Below are positions 44,978-56,764 of a DNA stretch of 64,000 nucleotides, in pieces. The DNA lies in assembly GCA_964036315.1 (NCBI GenBank), contig OZ038495.1:29102258-29166257 (forward strand). Direction: 5' to 3'. The notes under the pieces are model-generated. The model was not told the DNA's origin. It made no database searches and worked only from the letters and a program-made list of their open reading frames with translations. This DNA is from Acanthosepion esculentum (Eukaryota > Mollusca > Cephalopoda > Sepiida > Sepiidae). The position numbers were made by a program, and so were the translations under genes. Each line of letters starts with the position of its first letter. The first letter of the stretch is position 1.

Positions 44978-46017
44978 TAAGCATTTCACCCCAAGCAAGG
45001 CGGGAAGCCACTAGTATGGAAGGGGTTACAGAAGATTTGGAGCGAGAGCAGATAGGAGTGATAGAGAAAAGGATGAGGAGAATGATAGTGGATAGATTGA
45101 CATTACATTTGAATAGTTGCAGATTATAGCTATCAGGGAAACAGGAATAGGGAAGGGAGTTCGACAGGCGAGAGGTGCGAGATATGAAGCTATTGGAGTA
45201 GAAGAGACGGCTAAATTTAACAGTTTCAACAGTGAAAGGGTGAGAGCGGGATGCCAGTCTCGTAGGACGCTTGAATTCATGAAGTCTGGGAACCAGCGAA
45301 AGCAGCTCATCGGAGCAATTACCTTGAAAGTATTTGTAAAAAAGACAGAGAGGCGATGGTGCGTCTGCGAGAGAGCGACTGCAGACGAGATGCCAAATCA
45401 GGGCCAATTACATTGCATATCCGTCTCTGGATCAAGAACCCCGAGGCAAACAGAAGGGGCTCCAGACCATATATGGCAGCAATACTCCATGCAAGGGCGA
45501 ATGGTTGATTTGTAGATTTGAAGGATCGATTCCGGGGAGAAAAATTTCTTGGCGCGGCACAGGGAGCCAACTTTCCTTACGGTGGACGAAGCAATTGACT
45601 CAATGTATTTGTTCCATCTCAGGACAGCAGTCAACGTGAGACTGCTCTCGAGAAGTTGTGCGTCAGACATTCTAATGGGGGGGGGGGCAGGGAAGGATCT
45701 CTGTGGGGATTAATAGAAAGCAGTTTTGTTTTTGAGGCGTTAAAGTTAACTAGCGAATTGCTGCCCCAGTTCACAGCCGATTTGATGTCCTTTTCGAGAC
45801 GAACGGCCAGGTTAGTTTTGTCAGTGACACTAGATTTGTTTTTGAGGCAGGAGTAAATTGTAGTGTCGCCCGCGTAGATGCCTACTTGGGAATCTATGGC
45901 GTCAGGAAGATCATTGATGAAAATAAAGAACAGAGTAGGGCCTAGGATGGAACCTTGAGGAACACCTGCGTTCGTGAAATAGAAGCTGGAGGTATGACCA
46001 GATAATGTATGAAACTT
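44974..46017 (-). mobile_element. J-family LINE (Jockey-superfamily type): RT core to 3' end, broken
   Basis: This is the longest J copy. The minus strand starts near 46017 with SSFYFTNAGVPQGSILGPTL (GVPQGS about 45950-45968), FFIFINDLPDAIDSQVGIYA and a mutated YADD reading YAGD (45865-45876). Then come KTKLLSIN, SLCRAKKFFSPESILQIYKS, TIRPCMEYCCHIWSGAPS, IQRRICNVIGPDLASR and CFPDSYNLQLFKCNVN. The protein is a reverse transcriptase that would copy its own RNA at a nicked target. Here the second catalytic residue pair is damaged, a G run and several frameshifts break the frame, and the endonuclease is missing. Confidence 0.87.
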
Positions 46018-46284
46018 ATTCGAAACATGTGTTATATTATCATATTATTCAGATAAGTTTTTTTCATGTTCAAATTTCCCATTCCAGAAAAAACAAACTC
46101 CACCTCTTCTTGAAAAATGATAATGAAATAAGCAAGGAAACGTAAATCCGTTATATTTTCTTTTACCAATTTGCCATTGTCGGTAAACCAAACAGATGTA
46201 AACAAAGCATTTAAAAAAAAAAAAAGAAAAATGTGTTTAAAGGTAGTATACAGCCTTGCTTAATCTACGACACTCTTCATATCC

Positions 46285-46370
46285 AAGACGTTAAAGCACA
46301 TCGGATCTAAGACTGTTTCTCTGCAAAGTTGGTACGTAGGTTCGAATCCTGCCAGAAGTTGTATATCCTT
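46285..46370 (+). other. tRNA-like T-arm (possible tRNA pseudogene or SINE head)
   Basis: GTAGGTTCGAATCCTGC (about 46336-46352) forms a T-arm with a near-complete 5-bp stem, and its loop is a perfect RNA polymerase III B box. Upstream GTTAAAGCACATCGGATCTA and the long gap between the arms recall a tRNA with a long variable arm, but no proper acceptor or anticodon stem forms. Not a functional tRNA. Confidence 0.35.
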
Positions 46371-46475
46371 TTTAAAATGAGATGACTATTTTATATCGTC
46401 TACCGGACTGAATATTTCAGTGTTTGAAATAAACGGAGAGACTTCTCAAATGTCTCCACTAAAAATAACGTTTAA

Positions 46476-46730
46476 AGACACATGGCAGAGTGGATAAAGG
46501 CGTTAGTTTGATCCAGTTACAGGATCCAAAGAGTGTGAGTTCAATACCCGCTCAAGGCAGTGGAGAACTTTCAGAGGGAAATTAACAGGAGTAAACATGG
46601 CACGTGGAACTAGAACAGTCTACTCCAGTGAACGAAATAAAGGGTTCAGTTCGACATTCCAACCACCTGAAGAAGGCCGGAGCGCACAACGACCAAAGAT
46701 GAGGACAATAGTCTGAATAATATAAAGACA
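46476..46730 (+). mobile_element. S1 SINE (copy h), with intact A and B boxes
   Basis: A box ATGGCAGAGTGGATAAAGG and B box GTGAGTTCAATACCC lie at tRNA spacing near the start. The body has GGCAGTGGAGAACTTTCAG, GGCACGTGGAACTAGAACAG and CCACCTGAAGAAGGCCGGAG. Then comes a deletion that removes the GAAAC half of the hammerhead-like core and runs directly into AAAGATGAGGACAATAGTC. The tail ends in GAATAATATAAAGAC. Confidence 0.87.
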
Positions 46731-46799
46731 TAAAAATCTGTCAGAGTAAAAAAAAGAAAAAAAAAGTTATTTCAGTAGATATATATATATTTGTGGAGA

Positions 46800-46936
46800 G
46801 GGGCACCTAGGGGTGATGTAATGGTTAGCAAGCTTGTCTCGCTAGAACGATTACGACTGAGTAGTGAGTTCGATCCTCACTGGGTACCCCCTAATTTTGG
46901 CCTTGTGCTACATCTAAGCTACGATTGGAAAATCAC
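46800..46936 (+). mobile_element. tRNA-derived SINE S2 with 16-bp target duplication
   Basis: It is 137 bp long and flanked by TATATATTTGTGGAGA (46784-46799 and 46937-46952), a perfect target-site duplication. The head reads GGGGTGATGTAATGGTTAGC and carries a perfect T-arm: GTGAG, loop TTCGATC, CTCAC. CCCC follows and pairs with the 5' GGGG. The 3' part (TTTTGGCCTTGTGCTACATC) is unrelated to S1. An intact duplication and tRNA fold suggest a recent insertion. Confidence 0.88.
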
Positions 46937-46954
46937 TATATATTTGTGGAGAAG

Positions 46955-47480
46955 TTGAATATTTAAATTGCTAACAAGCATTTTATTTAATTTCTTTGTG
47001 GAGTTTTTAAACATTTAAATTACTATCAAACGTTAAAGGTGTTTATCTAAATTGCTAAAGCTATACCACCCCTCTTCTTCCTCTAACAACCCTACGTACA
47101 TCTCTTATCTCTTTACTTCCCCCTTTTTTATTTTTCCCTTCCTTTCCCCATATCATTTCCGTTGAGTCGACCGATTAAATAGGTCAATGTTTGATCCTTA
47201 CCCCCTCCTTCCTCAATATTAAGTATTATAATAAAAAGAAATATCAAAATAAATTTTAAAACTCTCCCCTCCCTCTCTAAACTCGACCATGTCTCTCACA
47301 CCATCCCTGACTACCTTCTATGTCAACTTATATAAGCTTAATACTGCCCGTCAAAAGGGTAAATTTTAAATTCATTTTAGTTTCACCTTTTGAAAATGAA
47401 GTCTGAAGATCTAGAGAAACAAAACTCACTTGTGAAATAAATTATTACAAATGGAGCCTTAAAGTGGTCTGTTTTTCTTT

Positions 47481-47540
<60 letters not shown>

Positions 47541-47995
47541 CGCAATATTAAATATTTGTCAAAAACTGTTACATGAATAGTGTTCAATAAAAATTTAAAT
47601 ATAAAAAATACAGAGCAATTTAAGTTATACACATTTTACAGGAAAACTAATATTTCTACTATCGCGTTTTCACCAGCTTCGGTATCTTAACTCGCTGCTT
47701 TGAAGATACCAGAGGCGTGTAACCACGATAGCGGAAAGGTGTGTGTAGCTGTAAGACATTTCCTCCTTTTCCGTGAGACTCTCTAATATCTTCCTCGTGT
47801 CAGCTGATATTATTCATTTCTGCCACTAGTTGATCAATTTGATGATATTCAATGTTCTACAGAATCTCTAACTATGCACTCTTGTTCGGCCATTCATCTT
47901 TTGCCTGTTTCCTTTTACTATTTTTGTTTCACGGTCGATATACTTTGCTATTAAATAGCATTGTTTACTCTGTTTTATCATGTCGAGAATTTCAT
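46955..47995. other. No gene; (TA)n at 47486-47539
   Basis: The 47040-47340 stretch is pyrimidine-rich. No coding or transposon motif was seen. Confidence 0.55.
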
Positions 47996-48000
47996 CATTC

Positions 48001-48258
48001 ATCCACTTCTTTTCCTTCTCTTTCCTTTCCTTCTCTTTCCTTTCCTTCTCTTTCCTTTCCTTCTCTTTCCTTTCCTTCTCTTTCCTTTCCTTCTCTTTCC
48101 TTTCCTTCTCTTTCTTTTCCTTCTCTTTCTTTTCCTTCTCTTTCCTTTCCTTTTCTTTCCTTCTCTTTCCTTTCCTTCTCTTTTCTTTCTTTCCTTCTCT
48201 TTCCTTCTCTTTCCTTCTCTTCTCTCTCCTTCACTTTCCTTCTCTTCACTTCCCTTAG
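48001..48258. repeat. 15-bp pyrimidine minisatellite
   Basis: About 16 units of TTCTCTTTCCTTTCC, decaying to the right. The strand asymmetry is complete, and all three plus frames stay open as Ser/Phe/Leu runs without meaning. Confidence 0.95.
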
Positions 48259-48389
48259 GATGATCTCGTTTACTAATATCACTTGTGTTTCCTCCAAGGT
48301 ATGCCTTTCTGATTTCCTGTTCACGTAAAAACTTTTATATCTTTCCTTTTAACTCTATCATCTGTTTGCAGCTTGATTCGTCCTGAATC

Positions 48390-48560
48390 TCCCTCTATTG
48401 TAGTTTCGTCGCTCCTTTGGATTTCTTTAATTCCCATCTTAGTTTGCATATGACTGGGAGATGATCGCTCCCACTGTTGGTGTATGGGTAAATTTGTGAA
48501 TCTTTTATTGTCTGGTAGATTTTCTTGTGTTTCGCCCACTTCTTGGCTTTTACATATCCA
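48390..48560 (-). pseudogene. LINE endonuclease C-terminal fragment
   Basis: One minus-strand frame reads KIYQTIKDSQIYPYTN, then SGSDHLPVICKLRWELKK. The SDHLPV motif (48452-48469) is the catalytic-His end of the APE-type endonuclease used by RTE- and Jockey-type LINEs to nick target DNA. The remainder of the domain upstream is unreadable, and no RT follows on this strand. A decayed fragment, moderately certain. Confidence 0.5.
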
Positions 48561-48789
48561 CAAGCGTTTTAGTTCTTATAACCGGATGTTGCTTGTAACT
48601 TGTCTCTCCAATGTGCCACATGTTACCCATTATTATCCACGCTCGTTGCGGGACCTTTGTCTATAATTGCTCACTATTTTGCTAGTACGTTCATATAATA
48701 CTTTACCATTTAGGTTTGATGTGATAATTATAATTTAATGAAATTTATCATTAACTATTGGTGTTATCTAATGTGTTATAAGTCATTTC

Positions 48790-49085
48790 TTCCGCACCTT
48801 CGTTTGGTTTGCTTAGGTTTATTTTGTTTAACGGCATATCAACCTCAGTCCCAACAAGATTTTTAAGATAAATTCGTATGAATAGAATATTTATTCTTTG
48901 GTTTGGTATATTTTGTTTTATGGCATATCAATCTTAATGGGTTATTTAATGCCGACAAAATTTTTTATTGCTGGTAATATTTTGTTTTGTCAAAAATCTG
49001 TTTTTTGTAAAATTTTTCCTTCAAAATTGTATTGTTGGTAAAAATATTTTTCAAAAAAAGTATTTCTGGTAATGGTGAAAATTAT
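48790..49085 (-). repeat. Dispersed element Y, copy 2 (end half)
   Basis: On the plus strand GGTTTGGTTTGCTTAGGTTT, a first ACGGCATATCAACCTCAG, then a second GGCATATCAATCTTAATGGG with TTATTTAATGCCGACAA. TATTGCTGGTAATATTTTG-type units follow up to 49075. The half with the GTCCTGGGTAAGACG block is absent. The end hairpin block is present twice. Confidence 0.8.
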
Positions 49086-49089
49086 CGTC

Positions 49090-50532
49090 CTTTTAATTTC
49101 TGCATATTTTGAATATTATTATTATTATTACTTTAGCAGTTAACAAAATTATAATCATCAGCTTCATCAATGTAAAAGAAAAAGCAAATCAGAAAAAAAA
49201 ACGATCGACTTTCTATGACCAAAATACTCAGGGGAAACAGAAAGTGAAAGTAGAAGTGTCTGCGTTCCGTTTCTGACAACTGACACGACACATGCTGCTA
49301 TGAATGCCTACCGAGGTAGATTCTGATATTTTCGCATCCAGAATGAAGTATGAACACAGTTCCACAAAAGATGATAAAAGGAAGAGAGCGACTGAGCGAT
49401 AATCAAATATAAACAAATACAAGAGTCAAAGAAAGATAAAGCGAATTTTGAATCTAACGACGAATGTAAGGCCGGAAAAAATAATTATTGAGATGAAATA
49501 CAAGTAAATCAAGATGTCCTCTTGCTGATAAGGGTTTTATACAATGCACACGAGAAAACGGGCAAGTAATGCAAACTAATATATATATATATATAATTTT
49601 CTACAGTTGCGGAATAGTTTGACACTTTGTATCGAGTTGTCTGTGACTAAAAAGTCACCCCGGCTCCTCTTTACACGATGTGAGGAGGATGGCTAGCAAT
49701 CATGAATGATGATAGTTAAGACCGGTCAAATGAATGGGTGGGGGTAGAAATCAAAGCGCCAACGGGGTATTCCAATAAAGTCATAGTAAAAAAAATACGA
49801 CAGGGAAATATTCCACTATCCTTCGTAAGAAAAATCATGCCGATAAACAAATAAAAATGAAAAGCCGATTCTGATCCTTAGGACCGACTTTTCGTCCATT
49901 AATAGACATTTGCTGCATGTGTCACCGTCATCCAGCGACTATTCGAAATAACAAAATTATAATCGGGATCTGGAATGCTGGTCACTATCTCAACATGCTT
50001 GATTATAGTATTTCAAACTGACAATGGAAAGACTAAAACTCAGCATTCTGTGGACATGAGACTAGATTGATAAATAGTGGAAACTTCACAAGTGACAGTT
50101 GTAGAATCATATATACAGAAAGAATAAAATGAGTGTAACTAATATTAAACACAGACAAGAAGAAATGCATTGTGGGATACAGACAGTTGTCAGCCTGTTT
50201 TTCTATTTAATTTGCAATGGAGGCCATTTATTATAGCCACCATTGCAGTATACATGTCAACATTAACAGGGCGCGGATGTAAGACGTTAAACTACATCCG
50301 CGTCCTGGGTAAGGCGATAAACTACGTCAAGCAGCAAGGCCTCTGATCAGGAAGTTTTCTCAATTTCACTGACTGTAATCGCTCTAATATTGACGCTAGC
50401 TTCCTTTGAAAACGTTTTTAAGATAGCATCATGTGGGTGGATTTTGGTAAAAGTCATTGTGAACTAAAGGATGCATTTGCTTACTCATTTTGATAATTGA
50501 CATCCGAAAACTTTATAGCCATGAAAATCTAG
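49090..50532. other. No gene; isolated Y fragment near 50275-50360
   Basis: Mostly unique. 50275-50360 carries the outer block of Y (CGTCCTGGGTAAGGCGATAA, then GGCCTCTGATCAGGAAG) without the rest. A short TA run lies at 49578-49596. Confidence 0.6.
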
Positions 50533-50985
50533 AAGAATCCCGGACAGGCGACCGTCCTGGATAAGACGATAAACTACGTCTAACAAAAAGGCCACTGATC
50601 AAGAGGTTTGAAGAGCATGGAACCACCTAATAATTGATCGTGTTCCCAGATCCACTTTGCCTCAGGGTGGTAGCCGCGGTTATGGTCCCAGTTATGGGTA
50701 AATAGTTAAACCGCAACCTGGGGTCAAAACATTATGAAAGTGTAAAAATACGTTGTAATAGCAGAAACACTTTGTAAAGAATTATTACCAGCAATGAAAT
50801 TTTGAAGACAAAATTTTTACCAGCAATATATTTTTGAAAAAAGAATATTACCAGCTATACATTATCAAAATACATTAACATTTTTGAAAAAAGAAATTAC
50901 CAGCAATGAAAAATCTTGTCGGCATTAAATAACCCATTGAGGTGTTGATATGCCATAAACCAAAATAAACCGGACAGGCAACGAC
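50533..50985 (+). repeat. Dispersed element Y, copy 3 (both ends)
   Basis: Same order as copy 1: CGTCCTGGATAAGACGATAA, GGCCACTGATCAAGAGG, CTCAGGGTGGTAGCCGCGG, GAAAGTGTAAAAATACG. Four ATTACCAGC(A/T)AT-type units spaced 25-50 bp follow, then GTCGGCATTAAATAACCC and GTTGATATGCCATAAACC. About 450 bp. Confidence 0.87.
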
Positions 50986-50989
50986 GAAA

Positions 50990-52690
50990 TAGGAAAATGC
51001 ATTTAAAGTTGGCTGGTGTGAGACAAAGTAATTCTAGTTTGATATACACGAATATTTATCGCAAGAAATTAAAATTAGAAAGGCCAAAATTATTATCGGA
51101 TGGAATGTAAAACTATTGTGCTTTGTCGTAAAAATGTAATTAGTGTCCTTTTCAACTTTTTGCTGAATTACATCGACTGCATGAGAAATATGCAAAAAGA
51201 CAAGAAATATACTAATTTTGTCCTTAATAAAATACAACTTTCAAATGTCTAACTTGGTAATAAAATAGTATAAGTACGAATATATTAAAAATATACATAA
51301 GTAGTGCGTAATGTTTTGAAGATATAGTAAAACAATATGTGAGGCTAAACAGTGGACGGAAATGAATTCTGTACAAACAATGATATCTATAATATATATG
51401 TCAAGTAATTGAAAGGATTCATGGGTTTGAAATCCGGTCAATCCACTATGAAAATATTTAGGAAATACAAGCAAATAGAGAAAGGAACATGACAAACACT
51501 TGAAGCGAGAACTCAATTTATAAAATGGCGAAAAAGAAAACAACGAGCATTGAAAGAAAAATAGCAAACAAAGAAAATCCCTTGATGAATTTCAAATGCA
51601 ATTAAATGATGAAAGCATCTGCATATCTGAACTTACTTCAGAGTAAATATTGATAAAAGCAAGGTTCAAAATGTTGAGCAACGTTAGGATCTGCAAGGCC
51701 GCTGTAACATAGGCAAGATATTTAAGGGGAAATTACTCTCCGTTGATTCCCAAATCCGTAAGAAAACCATGTCATGAACAAACAGACGTATACAATGATA
51801 ATAAGTCCTGGAACTGGTTGACGAAATGTAAAAACGGAAACACTACTAGTAGGCACCGAAGCTCACAGTCCTGAATACTAATTCTGTCCAGGAGAACATC
51901 TAACCCCAAGTGAATTCGGGCAAGTGCAGTCTGTGTGGTATGGGCGTGCAAAATGTACCTACATCAATAGCATTTGTGAATTGTTTCGCAGAAAGCTGTC
52001 CAAGAACAAGGGATTTGAGGGAACATCATGGCCGGGTGTTAGGAATTTGTTTTTGGGTTTATTTTTTATTGTTTTTAGTTTGAAAAAGCCATGTTAATGG
52101 TTTAGCGTCGAGGTGATTGCAGAAACCCTCAACAGGAGACCATCCGAACAAACTGGGTTATACGATCTGAACGCATTTCGAATGGAACCGGTAACTGCAA
52201 GTATATGAATACACATCGTGTACATTTTGTGTGAGGAATATTTTGTTTCCTTTCACGGTATATGGACATTTTCCTGGTATTAAATATCGAATTCTGTCGT
52301 TTTGCTAAACTATAGAAGAGTATTCGTAGATCCGGTTTGCACGAACCTCAAAAAGATACGCATAGATATAGTAAACAAGTGGCCACATTTACTGAGATTT
52401 TACCCCTCTCCACGAGGGTGCAGTCGGCGTATTTTTTTTGTACTCAAACTTTACAGTTGGTGGTGTGCTGCGCTCATACTCAATAACAACACGTTAGATG
52501 AGGTCGATAACCGGCCTGTAAAACTGGAAGAAGGCAGATATTTTGTCAACATAAAGACGGTTATCAAACGACAATATAAGGTAGAGTAAGCAAAATCGAT
52601 TGTATCAACTAAAGATGCAGGGGAATTCCCAAAGACAGAGGAATAGGAGGAAAAGCTTTAAACAAAACCAAATTTAAAGAAACAAAAAGG
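50990..52690. other. No gene recognised
   Basis: Several 60-110-codon frames without recognisable domains, such as 51241-51567 on the minus strand and 52302-52589 on the plus strand. No transposon ends. Confidence 0.45.
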
Positions 52691-52696
52691 TATTTC

Positions 52697-52698
52697 AG

Positions 52699-52766
<68 letters not shown>
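52697..52766. repeat. (TA)n microsatellite
   Basis: About 34 TA units directly before Z copy 3. Confidence 0.95.
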
Positions 52767-52767
<1 letters not shown>

Positions 52768-52768
<1 letters not shown>

Positions 52769-53100
52769 GTGAACATAGAAGTCAACACTTAGAGGCGACA
52801 GTGTTTCATGCTAGATGCAATCGTCAGGCCACGAGTGCTATTATTTTTCACGGCTATTTATATATACGGGTCAGTGGTGCATTGTGGGTAGACTATTTTG
52901 GCTGTCATTTTACCGGAAGTCGTTTAATTTATTTATTTGTGTCAAATTATTTTGCTTGTTTTTATTTAATTTTATTTTTATTTTTTATCTTATATATTTA
53001 TTTATTTGATCGGTGTTTCTATTATTTTGGTGGTTATTTTACGCTCTATCTCTGATATTGAGCACGTTATCGCATGAATATAGCACACTTTAAGACTATA
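52768..53100 (+). repeat. Repeat Z, copy 3, interrupted
   Basis: It begins GTGAACATAGAAGTCAACAC, continues with CTAGATGCAATCGTCAGGCC, and ends with ACGCTCTATCTCTGATATTG and GCACACTTTAAGACTATAT. About 200 bp of unrelated T-rich sequence (52835-53038) lies where the return arm should be, so this copy cannot fold back. Confidence 0.72.
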
Positions 53101-53104
53101 TTTC

Positions 53105-53950
53105 TTATATATATAATATTAGTGGTAAATATACACATACATATGCAATATATATCTAAATATATATACATGCACATACATATATACATACATACATCCA
53201 GGTTATAACTCAATGCCCAGGACAGAGTAAGGATATAATAAAAAGGCTTAAACACTAATATCTCATGGTCATAATTTATTCCATTGGAATAGTAAATACT
53301 ATCCAATTCATCAAACCTACAAATTCAAAAAGAAAACAGAAAAAACATGTCCGGGAATAAAAAATAAAATTTAGTGAGAGTGTATGTATGAGAGTGGGAC
53401 CAATGCTAGAGTAAATGAAAGCAATAGGGAGGGGTAACAGACGAGAGAAGGACAGGAAGGTCTAAAGATGAAGTGGGGGGATTAAAATCAACAGAGAGAA
53501 GTTTCAAAGACGGTTTAAGTGAGAGAAATATGAATATTTTCAAATGTCTAATACATTAAAGATACACCAGAAAAGTATACATTTTGTGGTGACATACACA
53601 CACAATAGACGATATAATCTTAAAGCTCAGAATATGAGAGAGGGAGAGGAAAAGAAAACGGGGTGGGGGAGATGGGGTTGTTTGAACTAAAACCAAAGGG
53701 CATTTATAAAAGGACCGCTTTGTAATCAAGAAAATTTGACAATGGTAATATCGACTACAGGTTACAAATGTAATATAAACATATAAAAATAACGATTATC
53801 TAATCCAGCAAGGACCTATATTTCTATGTTCAAATACGTATACACACATACACCAGAACATATTTATATGTTCACTTACATACAGACATATAGGCGTGTA
53901 AACACACACCCATGCATATGCATACATATATATACACACTCCTACACATG
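53105..53950. other. No gene recognised
   Basis: AG-rich stretches (53400-53690) and short AC-rich tracts; nothing else. Confidence 0.5.
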
Positions 53951-53954
53951 TATA

Positions 53955-54350
53955 CATCCATACGCATCCACTCCTACACAGATATACATCCATACACATC
54001 CACTCCTACACAGATATACATCCATACACATCCACTCCTACACAGATATACATCCATACACATCCACTCCTACACAGATATACATCCATACACATCCACT
54101 CCTACACAGATATACATCCATACACATCCACTCCTACACAGATATACATCCATACACATCCACTCCTACACAGATATACATCCATACACATCCACTCCTA
54201 CACAGATATACATCCATACACATCCACTCCTACACAGATATACATCCATACACATCCACTCCTACACAGATATACATCCATACACATCCACTCCTACACA
54301 GATATACATCCATACACATCCACTCCTACACAGATATACATCCACACCTA
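53955..54350. repeat. 32-bp minisatellite, about 12 units
   Basis: The unit is CATCCATACACATCCACTCC plus TACACAGATATA. Copies are almost identical; only the first (with CGCATCC) and last units differ. Because 32 is not a multiple of three and the unit lacks stops, every plus frame stays open through the array. The His/Thr/Tyr/Ile-rich frames of 175-183 codons are artefacts. Confidence 0.96.
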
Positions 54351-54460
54351 CACACATACATACGGACATACACATAAACAATATATACATAAAACCTTAC
54401 ACATCTCCATACAAATACACCCCCCATCTAAACAAATAAACAATGTATCACTCTATCCGT

Positions 54461-54703
54461 CTAACTATGCATGCATACGTACATATACATCCATATACAG
54501 ATATATATGCATACATACATACCTAAACATGCACACACACATATACATGCACACCTACATATACATACATCCATATACGCACACACACACACACATATAT
54601 ATATATGTATATACATATATATATATATACATATATACGCACACACACACATATATATGTATATACATATATATACATATATACGCACACACACATATAT
54701 ATG

Positions 54704-54743
<40 letters not shown>

Positions 54744-54880
54744 TACGCACACACACATTATATATATGTATATACATATACACGCACACACACATTATAT
54801 ATATGTATATACATACACATATATATATATACGCACACACACATTATATATATGTGTATATATATATATATATATAGGTC
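54461..54880. repeat. Compound (CA)n/(TA)n array with ~55-bp periodicity
   Basis: Blocks of ACGCACACACACA, TATATATGTATATACATA and TA runs recur about six times between 54575 and 54870. Long frames on both strands are artefacts. Confidence 0.9.
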
Positions 54881-54889
54881 CCAGCCTTA

Positions 54890-56164
54890 TCAAGTTTATT
54901 TCTGTGATATAAAAAAATATAAACGTGTATATTTAATTGATATTAATGATAACCAATGGAGGGGAAAAGAAAATGGAGGGAAAAAATTATGTATTTCAAG
55001 AAAGCTAGTTCCCAATAACATTCAGTCAGTAAGCATTCCTCCTGTTTACAGAATATAAAAAAGTAATAAATAATGTATAAAAATGTAGTAATGTATAGTA
55101 ATGTAGTAATGTATAAAAAGTAAATTAAAGATTATCTAAATATAGAGGACTAAGATTATACAAATTCGCGGTCAGTTATAAATTAGCGAATGCTGCAAAT
55201 TATTTCGTAATATAAAATGTGTGAATAATTTTAAAAGGGGGGTCCACTGGGAATTGTGTAAACAAAGATGATTTGTCCAGATAAACCAATCATTTACGCA
55301 GAAATCAATAACATAGTGAAACATAAAGGGCTTGATTTTTCATATCTTTAAGTGGATCATTCAATTCAGACACAAAAACCAAATACAATCAGTGAAACCA
55401 AGAACAGGAATCGTTAAACAATGCATACCAACAATTCAACAGACATTAGTAAATTTTTTTTTTTTTTTTATTGAATGTTATAAAATATTTGGACAATTCC
55501 AAAAGAACTGAAGAAATTTTTGAATATATAAGTGTATATTTTGTTCATCATCAGCCATGCAATTTGAAACCACTTTTGCATAAAAGATTGAAACAAAGCA
55601 GACGACAGGAGAGGAAGGAATAATAAGGAAACTACTAGAATATTTAGAAAAGGTACTAACACTTAATCTCCGGTGAAATCCGCAAATGATTATAGGAGAG
55701 AGAAAACAATAATAATGTCGGAACAAAATAGAGAAAATAATGTAAGTGTAAAGAACAAAGAATAGAAGATAACTGTAAAAGCAGTCTGTGTATGTGTAAT
55801 ACATACGCGTATGTATATTTTTGGACATACGTACATGCATTGATTTTGTATTGTATTAACAGAATATGAGTTTTTGAAAGAGAAAAACGTTATCAACCGG
55901 TTTCAAAGATTATAAAACATGTACGTAAAAAGCCCGATGAAAAAAAAAAAAACTTTTTTCTTAGAGTAGGAAAATTATAAGAAGCTACACAGAAAGAAAG
56001 CTTTCGCCAGATGTTTTACTCAGATCTTTGAAAATATAAATGTGGAAAAATGGATATTACACTGAATGATTTACATGTTATTTAAGTTCTCGGTCCGAAC
56101 TACTTCCCAAAAACTTTAGAATTTTTAGAGGATAATTGTTTGTCGAGATATTTAAAAAAATAAT

Positions 56165-56214
<50 letters not shown>

Positions 56215-56285
56215 GGAAATCCACTCGTGACAGAGCATGACCACTTCTTAGACTCGTTCCCTATCAATATCTGTCTATTTTTCTG
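54890..56285. other. No gene; (TA)n at 56166-56210
   Basis: Unique AT-rich DNA. No coding, RNA or transposon motif was recognised. Confidence 0.5.
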
Positions 56286-56289
56286 AAAT

Positions 56290-56562
56290 GAGGAATTATC
56301 TACACTATTTACATTATACGGATTATTGTCATCTTTGTTGCCATATTTATTACAACGTTTCGGCCGTGATATGTTCTGGCCTTCTTTAGGTGGTCGGAAT
56401 GTCGAACTGAACCCTCTATTTCACGCACTGGCGTAGACTGTTCTAGTTCCACGTGCCATGTTTAATGGATATCAGTTATCTCCTGTTAATTCCCCTCTCC
56501 AAGTTCTCCACTGCCTTAACTGGGTATTGAACTCACACTCTTTGGGTAGAATCATTAAGGAT
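56290..56562 (-). mobile_element. S1 SINE (copy i), minus orientation
   Basis: The minus strand has GTGTGAGTTCAATACCCAG (B box), GGCAGTGGAGAACTTGGAG, GGCACGTGGAACTAGAACAG and CCACCTAAAGAAGGCCAGAA. CACGGCCGAAACGTTGTAAT comes next, where GGCC can pair with GGCC, and then the tail. The A-box half of the head is missing at the right end (about 56560). Confidence 0.85.
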
Positions 56563-56764
56563 TTTCATATTCTCGTTGGTGTCGTCTAAGATGATTCTTA
56601 ATTTTTGGCACTGATGTACATGTCGGTTACTGATCACTGGCTGATCTGGATGTTTTGATTTAAAATACCTTGTTAAACTCCTTGAAATTCTGCACACCTT
56701 GCAACAGATGGTAAGAAAAAAAACTAATCCAGAACGTCATATGGAACAGCATTAGGTACCTTTT

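Noticed and set aside
46285..46370. Functional tRNA gene
   Set aside because: Only the T-arm and B box are good; acceptor and anticodon stems do not form. Listed only as tRNA-like.
47852..48328. 158-codon Ser/Phe/Leu frame
   Set aside because: Translated pyrimidine minisatellite.
51900..52030. Cys-rich plus-strand stretch (CSLCGMGV and CFAESCPRTRDLREHH) as a zinc finger
   Set aside because: The spacing does not fit a C2H2 finger and no LINE context adjoins.
53826..54439. 175-183-codon His/Thr/Tyr-rich frames
   Set aside because: Produced by a 32-bp repeat without stops, open in several frames at once.
54471..55058. 195-codon frame on the plus strand
   Set aside because: Mostly translated CA/TA repeat; the non-repeat tail has no recognisable domain.
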